Counted from the first letter of the stretch, positions 21,563 through 34,715 are shown. The stretch is DNA of 64,000 bases from Hevea brasiliensis (GCF_030052815.1 NW_026614696.1:420964-484963), one strand, 5' to 3'. Translations and numbers: made by a program. The notes: generated by a model not told the origin, from the letters alone.

Positions 21563-23330
21563 TTTTATCAGAAAATTAACTGCAGAAAATAACCAGATTA
21601 ATTATTAAATGTATCATGTAATTAACCAAAATGATTATGGTCTTTTAATCAAATTGGTCCTCCCACTAACTTAGCGAATCCTACACTTCCAAAGTAGAAA
21701 ACGGAAACCCTAGTTTGATGGATTTCTAGTGGGTGATTGAATTCTTATAATTCTATTGATCATCCTCAGGTACATCCATTATTGGAATTACAATAAACTA
21801 TAAGTGAGCAACTCCTTGCCCATCACATCTCATGTGAGGTTCAATCCTTTATCTAGCCCCTAATGCTCAAAATCTCAGGTACATCCATTATTGACTTATC
21901 TTGCATCAGTTAAGTTGATCCCATTGAGCCAGTAATTATACAAATAATTTTAATGTCCTCAGGTACATCCAATATTGGCCACCAAACTATTTACATATTT
22001 ACAACATCTCATGCTTAACAATTATTCTTAAGAAAATCTCTTAAATTAATTGCATCTTATGCAACTATTTAAAATTTCTTAAAATAATTGCCCTAATGGA
22101 GGGCCTATGTTATAATTACTTTAATTATAGCATTTCCAACTTAATCATTTGTTTGGAAGATTTTATGGTCATTCTAATTACTATTAAGGTCTCACTTTGC
22201 ACATTATCCATTTAGTATGCATATATCATATAATTGCATACATTCCCATACATCTCATGCATTCACGGATAAGCAGTAAATATGGTATGATCATGGACTT
22301 TCTAAGGGATTCAATTTTGAGCCACCAAGAATTGAATTAGGGCATTCCTAGGTGCATTTCATTCATTCATTTTATAAGAGTTGCTGAAGGAGTACATAAT
22401 CAACACTTGATCTTGAATTCCTCCTACTGGTCCCACCAATGCTCTTGACCTCCTTGAACTTCTTGCAATCCAATTACATAGTAATCCTTGGCATACCAAG
22501 GCGAATTTTCAAGAACTTGAATAAATGAAATTACAACCCAAAATTATTACAAACTTAATAATACATGCCCAAAATAAATTAAAATAAATTAATTAATTTA
22601 CAATCCCAAAGAAACATAAAAGAAATAAATCCAATCACATTGGTCTTTTATAGTCCATGATCATCCATCATGCATATCACTATTTAACAATTAAATAAAA
22701 CATACATACTTAAATTAAATTGAATATCTCATATTCAACTTAAAAATCCAGATTTGAATATGATTCAAATAAATTTAAAAATTCAAATTTGAATCTCATT
22801 CAAACAAATTTAAAAATTCAGATTTGAATCACATTCAAACAACTTTAAAAATTCAGATTTGAATCACATTCAAACATTTTTAAAAAATCGGATTTGAATC
22901 ACATTCAAACATTTTTTAAAAAATCAGATCTGAATTTTATTCAATCAATTTTAAAAAAATCAGATTTAAATATGATTCAAACAACTTTTAAAATTCAGAT
23001 TTGAATCACATTCAAACAACTTTTAAAATTCAGATTTGAATCACATTCAAACAATTTTTAAAATTCTGATTTGAATCATAATTTAATTGTGTGATAAAAA
23101 TTCTAATTAAACAATTTAATTAGACATTAAATGGATCTTAGATCATACAACAATTGCACATTTACCATCCATTTGCCTTTGCACACCATTGTGGTGCATA
23201 AACCATGCGCACCATGGTGTTCATCATTTGTGCCGCCACCTTGGCTTTGCAACCAGCAATGAACATTTGATCTCATGATCAAACACACAATTAAATCATA
23301 TAAACATCAATCTAAATGGCAAATATAGTG
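21563..23330 (-). other. Untranslated leader of copia C1
   Basis: About 1.77 kb between the primer site and the gag ATG hold no convincing gene. Two structured parts are visible. One is an array of ~33 bp repeats (22737-23080). The other is a ~20 base motif occurring three times (21764-21785, 21874-21893, 21957-21978; CTCAGGTACATCCATTATTG on the plus strand), with the same arrangement in the C2 leader. A leader of this length is expected to hold dimerisation and packaging signals; which part does so is unknown. Confidence 0.7.
22737..23080 (-). repeat. Tandem array of ~33 bp units in copia leader
   Basis: About ten degenerate units of the form AAAATTCAGATTTGAATCACATTCAAACAA-like sequence lie head to tail. 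Each unit holds an internal inverted pair (TTCAGATTTGAAT / ATTCAAA). C2 keeps about five units at 32543-32706; the remainder was lost or displaced by the G3 insertion. Confidence 0.9.
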
Positions 23331-23342
23331 GCTCTGATACCA
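23331..23342 (-). other. tRNA-Met primer binding site of copia C1
   Basis: On the minus strand it reads TGGTATCAGAGC, the full 12-base complement of initiator tRNA-Met, 2 bases from the LTR end at 23345. Confidence 0.92.
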
Positions 23343-23344
23343 AT

Positions 23345-25448
23345 TGAAAGAACGGAAGCGTGAAAAACACAAGTTTATACCATTGAATTCAAAATTTTTA
23401 CCTAGGGTCACATGCATCATGCAAGATTTATTTTTATCTATTTGATTTCAATGATAAACAACATATTAAAACTCTTTTAATATGTTTTTGGATCTATATT
23501 TGTCATTTAAGATTTTAAAATAAATCAGATTAATTTTAGAACCCTAGATTAAATCAAGAACGATTACACTAACCTCTTGATGCACTACAGCGTGTCTGTG
23601 CCTTCGAGATTTGTCTTCAGGACACCAGATGTTGTCTCTCTAGTTTCTCCATACCAAGAACACCTATGGCAGCCCTTGAACAGCTTCTAAAGATTTTTCT
23701 ATTAATTAGAAATTTAAGTTCTGCCTTTTAAGATATTAGAGATGTAAACAGGACACTAAAAATAATTTCTAGTGTTCTTAATTTAAGAGATTGATGGCTA
23801 ATCTCTTTGAATTGATGAGAGATGAAGAAGAATATATGGAGAGCCTCAAAATCGCATGACAAAGGAGAGGAGTGGCTGCTGATTTTTTTTTCTTTTTCAT
23901 AACAACACTTATATAGCTAGGTTAACACATTAAACCCTTCCCACATGTCACCCTTTGATTAGCTCTAGGTTTAAGTGACCTAATCACATTGTGCCAAGTG
24001 TCAAACCTATATTTAATCTTGATTTTAATCATCTTACATGGTTAAAAAACATTTGGCAAGCTTATGTCTAATCCCATGTGTCACCATCTCATGGTGCCAC
24101 ATGTCTCACTGTGAAATGACCAAAATGCCCCTGTGTCTTAATTTTGAGTTCTTAACCCAAAATAATTATTTTTCTTCTTCTAATTTATATCAAATATAAA
24201 TTAATTAATTAATCTCTATTAATTAATTTCTCATTAATTAAATTCATATTTAAACACTTTAAATATAAATTTAACTTATACTATACATCCAATAATCTAG
24301 ATTTGGTTTCAAGTCATGCTAGGGACTTTGCAATTTAATTGCAAACCAAACCTATTTAATTAATCAATTAAACTCTTTAATTAATTAATTAAATCATATT
24401 TAAATAGGTGATAACTTGTGTATGTGTGTGACTTACTAGGCTCATCACTAATTGGCAATGAGACATGATATCAACTCTTAATATCATCAAAACTCTTTCT
24501 TACCATAAATGATTTCTCTAAATCATTTTATGAACCTCATAGACCATGGTTAACACCTTACATAGCATGCCATGGCCACCCAATTAGTAATAAGGTTTAC
24601 CTTAAATGAACCTATAATCATATGTTACCATGCACTAGAATCTCTCTGTTACAAAATCCCAACTCAAGCTGGAGTCATGGTTTATGTCAAACTCCATTTG
24701 CTATGAATATTATGTTCTCTTTTAATTCCAGTTCTTGATTAAAAAAATTTTCTCATCAGAAACTCTTTTCTAAATAAATCTATCTATCCTAGCCAGAAAC
24801 TTAAAACATCAAGAATAATTAAATGAACATAGAATTTTATCTCTATTTACTTAGAGGAACAAATTCCATCTTGATCAACACCTACCTCCATATATAACTA
24901 GTAGGAGCCAACAGATGCCCATATACCCATACACAGTACAAGTATGAAAGCAGTATCAAACTCAAAATACCTATACACAAGATAACTGTGCTATCTCAGG
25001 TCTAAAGATTATATGCATTGATATGATTTATGACAAGATATTGACAAGAGTAAACTCCATGTGCTTGTCATAAGTGTCACTGGTTCGGCCTACTTATCAT
25101 TTATAAGTGCCTATCATGTTTGTCATATGGCATGAGACTCACCATTCCATCTTATTTATATCTCATATAAATAACTTGGTAACAAACATGAATACAATCT
25201 TTCTGGATAAGTCATGTCCTTATTATGAAGTATCCTCGATTGTGAACCTATTTATGATACCTTGTGCTAGAAATATTGTCACTCATATTCTTAACAACTT
25301 AAGAATAATATTTCTAATAAAATATCAATGGTCCTTTTCTATTACACATAAATATATTATGTAAACGGAAAAGTGGAAATGCCTTTTATTAATGAAAATA
25401 TGTAAAAGATACATACTAAATGATATGCTCTAGGGCATACTACTAACA
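23345..25448 (-). repeat. 5' LTR of copia C1
   Basis: It starts (plus strand) TGAAAGAACGGAAGCG and ends CATACTACTAACA, followed by the CAGCT site repeat. It matches 15470-17567 across its length. The end at 25448 meets the resumed RT frame of G1. No gene is supported. Confidence 0.95.
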
Positions 25449-26852
25449 CAGCTGTGTTCTCCAAAATTGACCTGAGATCAGGTTATTATCAGCTAAAAGT
25501 ACAAGAGCAGAGTATTCCTAAAACTGCCTTCAGAACCCGCTATGGCCATTATGAGTTCCTAGTTATGCCATTCGGGTTAACTAATGCTCCGGCTGCTTTT
25601 ATGGATCTGATGAATACTATCTTCATACCATACCTCGATCAGTTTGTTATGGTATTTATTGATGATATATTGGTCTATTCGAGGAATGCAGAAGAGCATG
25701 ATAGACATCTGCGCATTGTACTACAAACTTTAAGGGAGAAACAGCTATACCCCAAATTGTCGAAGTGTGAATTTTGACTGAAGGAAATATCTTTCTTGGG
25801 GCATGTAGTATCAGAAGAGGGCATCAAGGTAGATCCTAGTAAAATTGAAGCTGTCCTTAATTGGAGGCCACCCAGAAATGTCACAGAGATTCACAGTTTT
25901 CTGGGTTTAGCTGGATACTATCGTAGATTTGTAAAGGGATTTTCCATGTTGGCATCTCCATTGACTAAACTACTCCGAAAAGATGTGAAATTTCAGTGAA
26001 CGGATAAATGCCAATAGAGTTTCGATGAATTGAAGAAATGTTTGACTGAAGCTCCAATCCTGACTTTACCTACCCCGGGTAAAGAATACACAGTTTATAG
26101 TGATGTTTCTCACAATGGGTTAGGTTGTGTGTTGATGCAAGATCGAAATGTCATTGCCTATGCATTACGCCAGCTAAAACCGCATGAGAGGAATTATCCA
26201 ACACATGATTTGGAGCTTGCAGCTATTGTGTTTGCTCTTAAGACCTGGAGACACTATTTGTATAGGGAGAAATGCTACATCTACACAGATCATAAGAGTT
26301 TGAGTATTTGGGCACCCAGAAAGAGCTAAATTTAAGACAGAGGAGATGGTTAGAGTTGATAAAAGACTATGATTGTCTGATAGACTATCAGCCAGGGAAT
26401 GCCAATGTTGTGGCTGACGCCTTAAGTCGCAAGACTATGGCAAGTCTACGAGTTACTCCTTTGTTCATGGTACATGAGTTGAGATCATTGCATGCTAGCT
26501 TAGAGATTAATGATGATGGGCAGACAGTAGTTGCATGGCATGTATAGCCAGTGTTGATTGATCAGATTAGAATAGCTGCTCAGAATGATCAGAAGTATCA
26601 GAAGTTGATGGAAGAAGTCCGACAGGGCAAGAAACCAGAATTCTCAATAAGAGATGATGGTCTACTACTACACCAGGGCAGAATGTGTGTTCCTAATGAT
26701 GTTGATTTGAGGCAGATCATTTTGAAGAAAGCACATGAGTCTCCTTTTGCGATGCACCCTGATGGCACAAAAATGTATAGAGGGCTAAAGGAGCATTACT
26801 GGTGGATGGATATGAAAAGGAATGTGGCAGAGTTTGTATCCAAATGCCTAAC
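25449..26852 (+). pseudogene. pol: Pol of G1, part 2: RT, RNase H, integrase zinc finger
   Basis: After the repeated CAGCT the frame reads [36 protein letters not shown] and the catalytic [11 protein letters not shown] (about 25654-25686). The RT connection ([32 protein letters not shown]) and RNase H ([24 protein letters not shown]) follow. Stops occur at 25775 (TGG to TGA), 25997 (TGG to TGA) and about 26012 (CAG to TAG). A frameshift lies near 26310, another stop near 26546. The integrase N-terminus follows (HESPFAMHPDGTKMYRGLKEHYWW, then FVSKCLT), which is the HHCC zinc finger; it is cut at 26852 by copia C2, and the last CxxC cysteine lies at 39980. Confidence 0.92.
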
Positions 26853-27968
26853 TATTAGTAGTATGCCCTAGAGCATATCATTTAGTATGTATCTTATACA
26901 TATTTTTATTAATAAAAGGCATTTCCACTTTTCCGTTTACATAATATATTTATGTGTAATAGAAAAGGTCTATTGATATTTTGTTAGAAATATTATTCTT
27001 AAGTTGTTAAGAATATGAGTGACAATATTTCTAGTATAAAGTATCATAAATAGGTTCACAATCGAGGATACTTCATAATAAGGACATGACTTATCCAGAA
27101 AGATTGTATTCATGTTTGTTACCAAGTTATTTATATGAGATATAAATAAGATGGAATGGTGAGTCTCATGCCATATGACAAACATGATAGGCACTTATAA
27201 ATGATAAGTAGGCCGAACCAGTGACACTTATGACAAGCACATGGAGTTTACTCTTGTCAATGTTTTGTCATAAATCATATCAGTGCATATAATCTTTAGA
27301 CCTAAGATAGCACAGTTATCTTGTATATAGGTAGTTTGAGTTTGATACTGCTTTCATACTTGTACTATGTATGGGTATATGAGCATCTGTTGGCTCCTAC
27401 TAGTTATATATGGAGGTAGGTGTTGATCAAGATGGAATCTGTTCCTCTAAGTAAATAGAGTTAAAATCCTATGTTCATTTAATTGTTCTTGATGTTTCAA
27501 GTTCCTGGCCAAGACAGATAGATTTATTCAGAAAAGAGTTTATGATGAGAAAATCTTTTTAATTAAGAACTGGAATTAAAAGAGAACATAATATTCATAG
27601 CAAATGGAGTTTGACATAAACCATGACTACAGCTTGAGTTGGGATTTTGTAACAGAGAGATTCTAGTGCATGGTAACATATGATTATAGGTTCATTTAAG
27701 GTAAACCTTATTACCAATTGGGTGGCCATGGCATGCTATGCTAGGTATTAACCATGGTCTATGAGGTTCATAAAATGATTTAGAGAAATCATTTATGATA
27801 AGAAAGAGTTCTGATGATATTAAGAGTTGATATCATGTCTCATTGCCAATTAGTGATGAGCCTAGTAAGTCACACACATACACAAGTTATCATCTATTTA
27901 AATATGATTTAATTAATTAATTAAAGAGTTTAATTGATTAATTAAATAGGTTTGGTTGTAAAATTGCA
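26853..27968 (+). repeat. Truncated 5' LTR of copia C2
   Basis: It aligns with the first ~1.1 kb of the 3' LTR at 37880 and stops at GTAAAATTGCA (27957-27968), about half way. The next bases are gypsy integrase. The junction shares the bases CA with both partners. Confidence 0.9.
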
Positions 27969-28852
27969 TGGAGTGCCAGTATCAATTGTATCTGACAGAG
28001 ATCATAGGTTCACTTCTAGATTCTGGGGTAGTCTTCAGAGAGCCCTAAGAACTAGATTGAACTTCAGCACAGCATTCCAGCCATAGACAGATGGCCAGTC
28101 TGAGAGGGTTATTCAGATATTGGAGGATATGCTACGGGCTTGTGTGATTGAGTTTGAAGGTAATTGGGATACACACTTGCCTTTGATTGAGTTTGCTTAT
28201 AACAACAGTTACCAATCAAGCATTGGGATGCCTCCATATGAAGCTTTGTATGGCAGAAAGTGCAGAACTCCCTTATGTTGGGATGAAGTAGGTGAAAGGA
28301 AGATGATTGGGCCAGAGATTGTTCAGCAGACAGAGAAAAAGATCAGATTGATCAGAGATAGACTCAAGGCTGCATCAGACCGTCAGAAGTCCTATGTTGA
28401 TCTAAAGAGAAGAGATATTGAATATGCAGTGGGTGATAAGGTATTCCTCAAAGTTTCTCCTTGGAAGAGGATTATGAGATTTGGCAGAAAGGGGAAACCG
28501 AGTCCTCGTTTCATCGGACCATATGAGATTCTGGAAAGAGTGGGTCCTTTGGCATATCGGTTGGCATTACCTCCAGAGTTAGCAAGGATACACAATGTCT
28601 TCCATGTGTCCATGTTAAGGAGGTACAGATCTGACCCATCTCATGTACTATTAGTTGAAGAGATTGAGGTAAATCCAGACCTCTCATATGAGGAAGAACC
28701 CATAAAAATTCTGGCATATGAGGTGAAGCAGCTGAGGAATAAACAGATACACCTGGTTTAAGTGCTGTGGAACCATCATTCAGGCTAGGAAGCTACTTGG
28801 GAACGTGAAGAGGATATGAGGAGACAGCACCCACAGCTGTTCAGAGACTAAT
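27967..28852 (+). pseudogene. pol: Integrase C-terminal part and chromodomain-like tail of G3
   Basis: It reads [15 protein letters not shown] (second catalytic Asp), a stop at about 28084, then DGQSERVIQILEDML (catalytic Glu), FAYNNSYQSSIGMPPYEALY and the GPY/F region PRFIGPYEILERVGPLAYRL. It ends with VFHVSMLRRY, YEEEPIKILAYEV, then VLWNHHSG and EATWEREEDMRRQHPQLF. The last part has the W...H...EATWE pattern of plant chromovirus chromodomains. Stops lie at 28759 (TAA) and shortly after HHSG (TAG). The first catalytic Asp is lost with the deletion. Confidence 0.88.
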
Positions 28853-28883
28853 ACCAGATAAAATTTTGAGACGAAATTTATTT

Positions 28884-28896
28884 AAGGGGGGGAGAA
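28884..28896 (+). other. Polypurine tract of G3
   Basis: AAGGGGGGGAGAA precedes the LTR start TGTAACACC at 28898. The same form precedes the LTRs at 41121 and 56738. Confidence 0.85.
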
Positions 28897-28897
28897 T

Positions 28898-31800
28898 TGT
28901 AACACCCCTATGTTCGGTAGTGCGTTCTACTATTCCGGTGACCAGTGTTATCCGGATAGCTAGGATGCCTAGAACTACACTTCGTTATGAGTGAGGGGAC
29001 ATAAAATAATGAAATACAAGAAAAGAAAATACAAGAAAAACAAAGGAAAAATAATAGCAAAGAAATGTAACCAAGTTAAGCGAGCGGGACCGTTGACTAG
29101 CCCTGGACTGCGGGGAACCCTAGAAAATATTTTTAGGACTTAAAGAGACCCCTATTGAAGTATAAATATCATTAGAAATATCAAAGAAAAATTAATTAAT
29201 TAGTACAAAGAAAAGTGAGAAATCGAAAAACGGACAAAACCCGGTGTTACCGAAAAATAGAGAATGTAACCCGAACAGGGGCATTATGGTCAATCGACAT
29301 CCCGAATTGTCTTTTGACCTAAATTTCCATTAAAAATAAATAATATTACACTTAGAAAATAAAATTAAAAATTAATTTGGGGGTACCTAATGTAAATAGC
29401 CAAAAGTGGAGTGAAAATTGTGTAAATAACACATTTAACATATAAAATGGTTTAATTGAAGTAAGTGGACCACTATAGAATAAATTAAAAGCTAAATGGG
29501 GCAGGTGTAAGTCCATTACACAATCTGCACTTCATCTTCTCCAAATCCTCTCATCCATGCCGAATTGAGAAGATTGGAAAACTCCATTGCCGTTTTGCCT
29601 TCAAGCTCCATTAACCTCCTCATTTCACCTCTAAACACTTAGGTTTCTTCATTAAGTTTTATCCCCACATCATAAGGAAGAGTTTGATAGCAAAATCAAG
29701 AAGTTTAGTGAAGGTTTAACAAGTCCTAACAATAGGTAAGTTTGTATTTTTGAATATTGCTTTGTTAAACTTTGTATACATGTTATGGGTGTGTGCTTTG
29801 TGAAGGAATTTTTAAGTTTTGAGGAGTTCTTGACATATCTAATTTTGGACAGCCATGGAGTTGTATATTTGATGATTTATTCTTACATATGTTTGATGGG
29901 AATTCATGTTGAATAGGGTGATTTAATGTCCTAGTAAGTTATTTCCATATGTAATGGTAATTGTGCATTTGAAATTTAAGTGGAGGAAATTATGTGAAAC
30001 TTTGGCAAGGTGGAGCATTTCGACAGCCTTGAGACTCCATGATGAATGTATGAATTCATGAAGATATTGGAAGAATTATGACATTGAGGATTGATGGATA
30101 TGTATATAAATTAGTTGTGGAAATTGTATGAAATAATGAGTAGTGTTTATGTGAATATATTGTTGTACTTAGATTTTATGAATTAGAGTTTTATTTGGTA
30201 TGTTAAGGATGTTTGTAATCTGCCCAAAGTGACTTTAAAGTGAAGTGGTATATGGTTTTGGTAGTGTACCAAAACAGAATTGGGTTGAGAAGTGGATTTG
30301 TAGCAAGGTAAATGTGTGATGAATAGATGTTTAGGCAATGTAATTAAGGGCAGTGTGCATTTTAGCCTATAACTCTAAATGTGTAACTCCAATTGGTATG
30401 AAACCAATTGGAGGTGAAACTAGGCACAAAATGTGCCAACTTTCATTGAGAAAGCATACCAAAATTCTGCTTGCAAGGTAGCATGAAAAATGACCAATTC
30501 GGATTAAGTGCAAATGAGGCCTGAAAATTGACCAATTGGGCAGCAGTTAGTGTTTAGGCCATAACTCACTCAAAACAAGTCCAATTGACCTAAAATTTTA
30601 ACCATGAATAAGACCCATACCTACAAGTCTTATGAAGACACCAAAGCCTAGAAATGACCATAAGCAAGTCAAACAGCTTGCACAAGTTCGGGTCCAAAAA
30701 CTGGCTAAACCAAAGTTGACCAAATTGACCTAAAATGACCTAATTTGATGCCATTTGACCAGCAATAGTAAAATGACCATAACTTGGTCTACATAACTCA
30801 GAATGACCTAAAATTTTGCCCCGCGTTCCATAAGACATAGATCTACAAGTTTGTAGTTTTGACCGGAACCCGAAAACCAAGGGAACTAGGTCGTTCGGTT
30901 AGGTCAAACTAGTATACCGGAATCCAGCAAGTTGCAATAAAATGCACTAAACAAAGAAATGAAATTGGTAACGTGTACCAACCCTAAAACCCTATCGAAT
31001 GTGACATATTAATGACACTAAAACCTAATTTACCTAGAACGCATCGAGGGTTGGTATATTAGGTGATTAAGCAAATAATAACTTTCAGTGAATTACTTAT
31101 CAAGCATTATCGATAGAGACAGTTTAATTTAGTACTGAAACACTTCAAATTGTGTTTCTCAGTTACCAAAGACTTAGGAAAAGGGAAGGAAACACTGAGT
31201 CCAGACCAAGAGACAGTTATCAGAGGTTTGTGCACAACAACTATTTCTCTTGAATTTTTCAATTGAAATGAATTATGACTATTTGTACATTATTGTTTTA
31301 AATTGTGAAAATATGTTTAAATGGATATTTATTGCTTGAAAAGTATTGTAAACGATTTAAAACTATGAGAAATTGTTTGAATGATATTGATGGATACTTA
31401 TTGATTGAAAAGCATTGGAAATGGTTTGAAACCATAGCTATCATGTATATTGATTGTATTCCTCGCTAGCTTGTCTAGTGGGATGAATTGAATTCCCTCT
31501 CTGGCTGAAGTGTTGAGGTGTGTGCCAGTTGAGGACGAATTGGATGAGTACTCATATTTTGCTAGCTAGCTATGTTATTCCTCATTAGTCATTGACTTTT
31601 GGGACGAATTGAATACCTCATTAGCCATCGGCTTTTGGGATGAATTGAACTTTGGAACATGATTAAGCTGTGTGTGATTTATTGATTTGTACTATGAGAT
31701 TGTAAAATGGAGTTAAATCCTTATTGCCATTCACTGTCTTTTGAAGTTAAATATGTTTTGATCTCTGAGATTTATTGTGATATTGTGTTAAATTCCTTCT

Positions 31801-32542
31801 GACACTCATTGTCTTGAATTTAACTATGATTTTACATATCCATCAATTAAATGATTTATGAATTGTGATTTAAAGTTGTATTTGGTTAATGTTGTGCACC
31901 ACTGAGACATTGTCTCAGCGATAGCTTTTTATTGCTGTCGCAGGTAGACAGACAGACAGGGCAGCAGACTAGGCTGCTAGTACCTCCAGCGAGAGACTAC
32001 CGGGTATAATGAATATACCAACATTTTGCATTTTGTACTGTAATGGATGACCACTGTATGTACATATTGTTTTTGGTTTTGAGCAGTTGTAAATTCAAAT
32101 TGTACCTTGAAGTTGTAAAATAATTATGAGTTATTTTGACTTGTAAAAATTGTATTATATTTCCTTTATCTCAGTCTTTGAAAAATCACTGTGGATTTGA
32201 GTTGAGAAATATGTTGTGTTGAGAAATATATTGGAGTTAAGATTTGGAAATTTATTGAAGTGCTTTTACAGGTTTTCTGAAGAACTGTTTTATCCAAAAT
32301 ACAGATGGCACTTTGCCAAAATTTTTACAGAAATTCCAAATAATTCAAATATGTTAGTTCTATCACTTCAGTTCAAAAAGGTTTTTAACACCTGTAAATA
32401 GTGCTCACCACTGTAAAAGAAATAAGAAAAGTTTTTAAAATCCCTTGTAGTGTATTTAATGGGTTATCAGTAGACGGAGTTGGTAATTCATTAGGTATAC
32501 TACGGGATCATGTTATGCCTTACAGAGGGGTAGGGTGTGACA
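28898..32542 (+). repeat. 3' LTR of G3 (3,645 bp)
   Basis: The ends are TGTAACACCCC and GGTGTGACA. It shares the general plan of the other chromovirus LTRs: TTCCGGTGACC block near the start, ATAACT modules at about 30368, 30557 and 30777, GTGCACCACTGAG near 31895, and a CCCTTGTAGTGTATTTAATGG-type end. The sequence between is diverged. No gene is present. Confidence 0.9.
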
Positions 32543-33882
32543 TTCAAATCTAATTTTTTAAAAAATATTTGAATGTGATTTAAATCTAAATTTTTAAAGT
32601 TGTTTGAATATGATTCAAACCTGAATTTTTAAATTTGTTTGAATGAGATTCAAATCTGAATTTTTAAATTTATTTGAATCATATTCAAATCTGGATTTTT
32701 AAGTTGAATATGAGATATTCAATTTAATTTAAGTATGTATGTTTTATTTAATTGTTAAATAGTGATATGCATGATGGATGATCATGGACTATAAAAGACC
32801 AATGTGATTGGATTTATTTCTTTTATGTTTCTTTGAGATTGTAAATTAATTTATTTATTTTAATTTATTTTGGGCATGTATTATTAAGTTTGTAATAATT
32901 TTTGGGTTTTAATTTCATTTATTTAAGTTCTTGTAAATTCGCCTTGGTATGCCAAGGATTACTATGTAATATTGGATTGTAAGAAGTTCAAGGAGGTTAA
33001 GAGCATTGGTGGGACCAGTGGGAGGAATTCAAGATCAAGCATTGATTATGTACTCCTTCAGCAACTCTTGTAAAATGAATGAATGAAATGCACCTAGGAA
33101 TGCCCTGATTCAATTCTTGGTGGCTCAGAATTGAATCCCTTAGAAAGTCCATGATCATACTATATTTATTGCTTATCCATGAATGCATGAGATGTATGGG
33201 AATGTATAAAATTATATGATATATGCATGCTAAATGGATAATGTGCAAAGTGAGACCTTAATAGTAATTAGGATGACTATAAAATCTTCCAAACAAATGA
33301 TTAAGTTGAAAATGCTATAATTAAAGTAATTATAACATAGGCCCTCCATTGGGGCAATTATTTTAAGAAATTTTAAATAGTTGCATAAGATGCAATTAAT
33401 TTAAGAGATTTTCTTAAGAATAATTGTTAAGCATGAGATGTTGTAAATATGTAAATAGTTTGGTAGCCAATATTGGATGTACCTGAGGACATTAAAATTA
33501 TTTGCATAATTACTGGCTCAATGGGATCAACTTAACTAATGCAAGATAAGTCAATAATGGATGTACCTGAGATTTTGAGCATTAGGGGCTAGGTAAAGGA
33601 TTGAACCTCACATGAGATGTGATGGGCAAGGAGTTGTTCACTTATAGTTTATTATAATTCCAATAATGGATGTACCTGAGGATGATCAATAGAATTATAA
33701 GAATTCAATCACCCACTAGAAATCTATCCAACTAGGATTTTCATTTTCTACTTTGGAAGTGTAGGATTCGCTAAGTTAGTGAGAGGACCAATTTGATTAA
33801 AAAACCATAATCATTTTGGTTAATTACATGATACATTTACTAATTAATCTGGTTATTTTCTGCAGTTAATTTTCTGATAAAA
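32543..33882 (+). other. Remaining leader of copia C2
   Basis: It begins inside the ~33 bp repeat array (about five units, 32543-32706) directly after the G3 LTR. The rest corresponds to the C1 leader in reverse complement. The motif CAATAATGGATGTACCTGAG occurs three times (33467-33488, 33552-33571, 33661-33682). No gene is recognised. Confidence 0.75.
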
Positions 33883-34715
33883 ATGAGCACAGAAAAACCA
33901 CTACCATCCAATATCCTTGCAAGCATAATTGATCGCAATAGGTTGACAGGACCTAATCTGTCTGATTGGCTAAGAAATTTGAAACTTGTCCTGAACCTTG
34001 AACATATAGGATATGTTCTAGATTCAAATGTTCCTGGTCCCTTACCTCTAGAGGCCACACAAGAGGAACATAAAACTTTGGATAAGTGGAAGGAGCATGA
34101 TATGAGCGCTAAGTTTTACATGCTTGCTTCCATGAGTAATGAGTTACAAAAGCAGCATGAGAACATATTGAGTGCGAGTGAGATCCTCCTTCACCTACAA
34201 GAGTTGTATGGTGAGCACAACAGGAATGCTAGGTATGAGATATCTAGACAGCTATTCCATATGAGGATGTCTGAGGGACAGAATGTTGGGAATCATGTCC
34301 ACAAGATGATTCGGCTGCTTGAGCAGTTGGAACATCTTGACTTCAACATGGATTTCCAACTACAGACAGATTTGATCCTTCAGTCCCTTCCTGAGTCTTT
34401 TAGGAATTTTGTGACAAATTTCCATATGACTAAACAGGAATGCACCTTAGCTGGTTTACTCAACATGCTGGTTATTGCCCAAAAGAATATGCCGGGCAAT
34501 AAAGGAAAAGAGGTAGCTTTGATTGCATCTTCTTCTGCTGGAAAGTCCAACAAGAAGAAGGGCAATAAGAAAAAGAAACCTCAGATTCCTCGTCCTTCCA
34601 AGAAAATGGCTAAACAGAAAAGGAAGACTAAAGCTGATGGAGGCAAAGGAAAGTGTTTCCACTGCTAAAAGGATGGGCACTAGAAAAGGAACTGCCCAGT
34701 GTATCTTACTTCTCT
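33883..34715 (+). pseudogene. gag: Gag of copia C2, two stops in the zinc knuckle
   Basis: MSTEKPLPSNILASIIDRNR starts at 33883. The open frame of 261 residues covers the whole UBN2/DUF4219-type domain (LHLQELYGEHNRNARYE, FHMRMSEGQNVGNHVHKM, LQSLPESFRNFV) and a long lysine-rich tail. In the zinc knuckle, CFHC is followed by TAA (34666, where C1 has CAA or CAG) and then TAG (34681, where C1 has TGG). Both are transitions of the kind left by cytosine deamination. Except for these it is the best-kept gag of the window. Confidence 0.9.

Larger units (their letters stand above)
15470..25448 (-). mobile_element. Complete copia element C1 (9,979 bp), minus strand
   Basis: It has two LTRs of 2,098 and 2,104 bp, ends TG...CA, and a CAGCT target-site repeat (15465-15469 and 25449-25453). 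The interior runs on the minus strand as primer site, a long leader with tandem repeats, gag, protease, integrase, RT and RNase H. The integrase-before-RT order defines Ty1/copia. The LTR start, TGTTAGTAGTATGCCCTAGA, resembles Angela/Tork-type elements. The gag-pol frame is broken by several indels and stops, so it is not autonomous. It is inserted in the RT region of G1. Confidence 0.95.
27967..32542 (+). mobile_element. Gypsy fragment G3: 3' half of integrase plus 3' LTR
   Basis: The fragment starts in the middle of integrase and runs through the C-terminal domain, the polypurine tract and a full 3.6 kb LTR ending GGTGTGACA at 32542. Its LTR is clearly diverged from that of G1 (starts TGTAACACCCCTATGTTCGG), so it is a separate element, inserted in the leader repeats of C2. 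A deletion from the C2 LTR into G3 removed its 5' LTR, gag, protease, RT and the first part of integrase. Confidence 0.85.
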
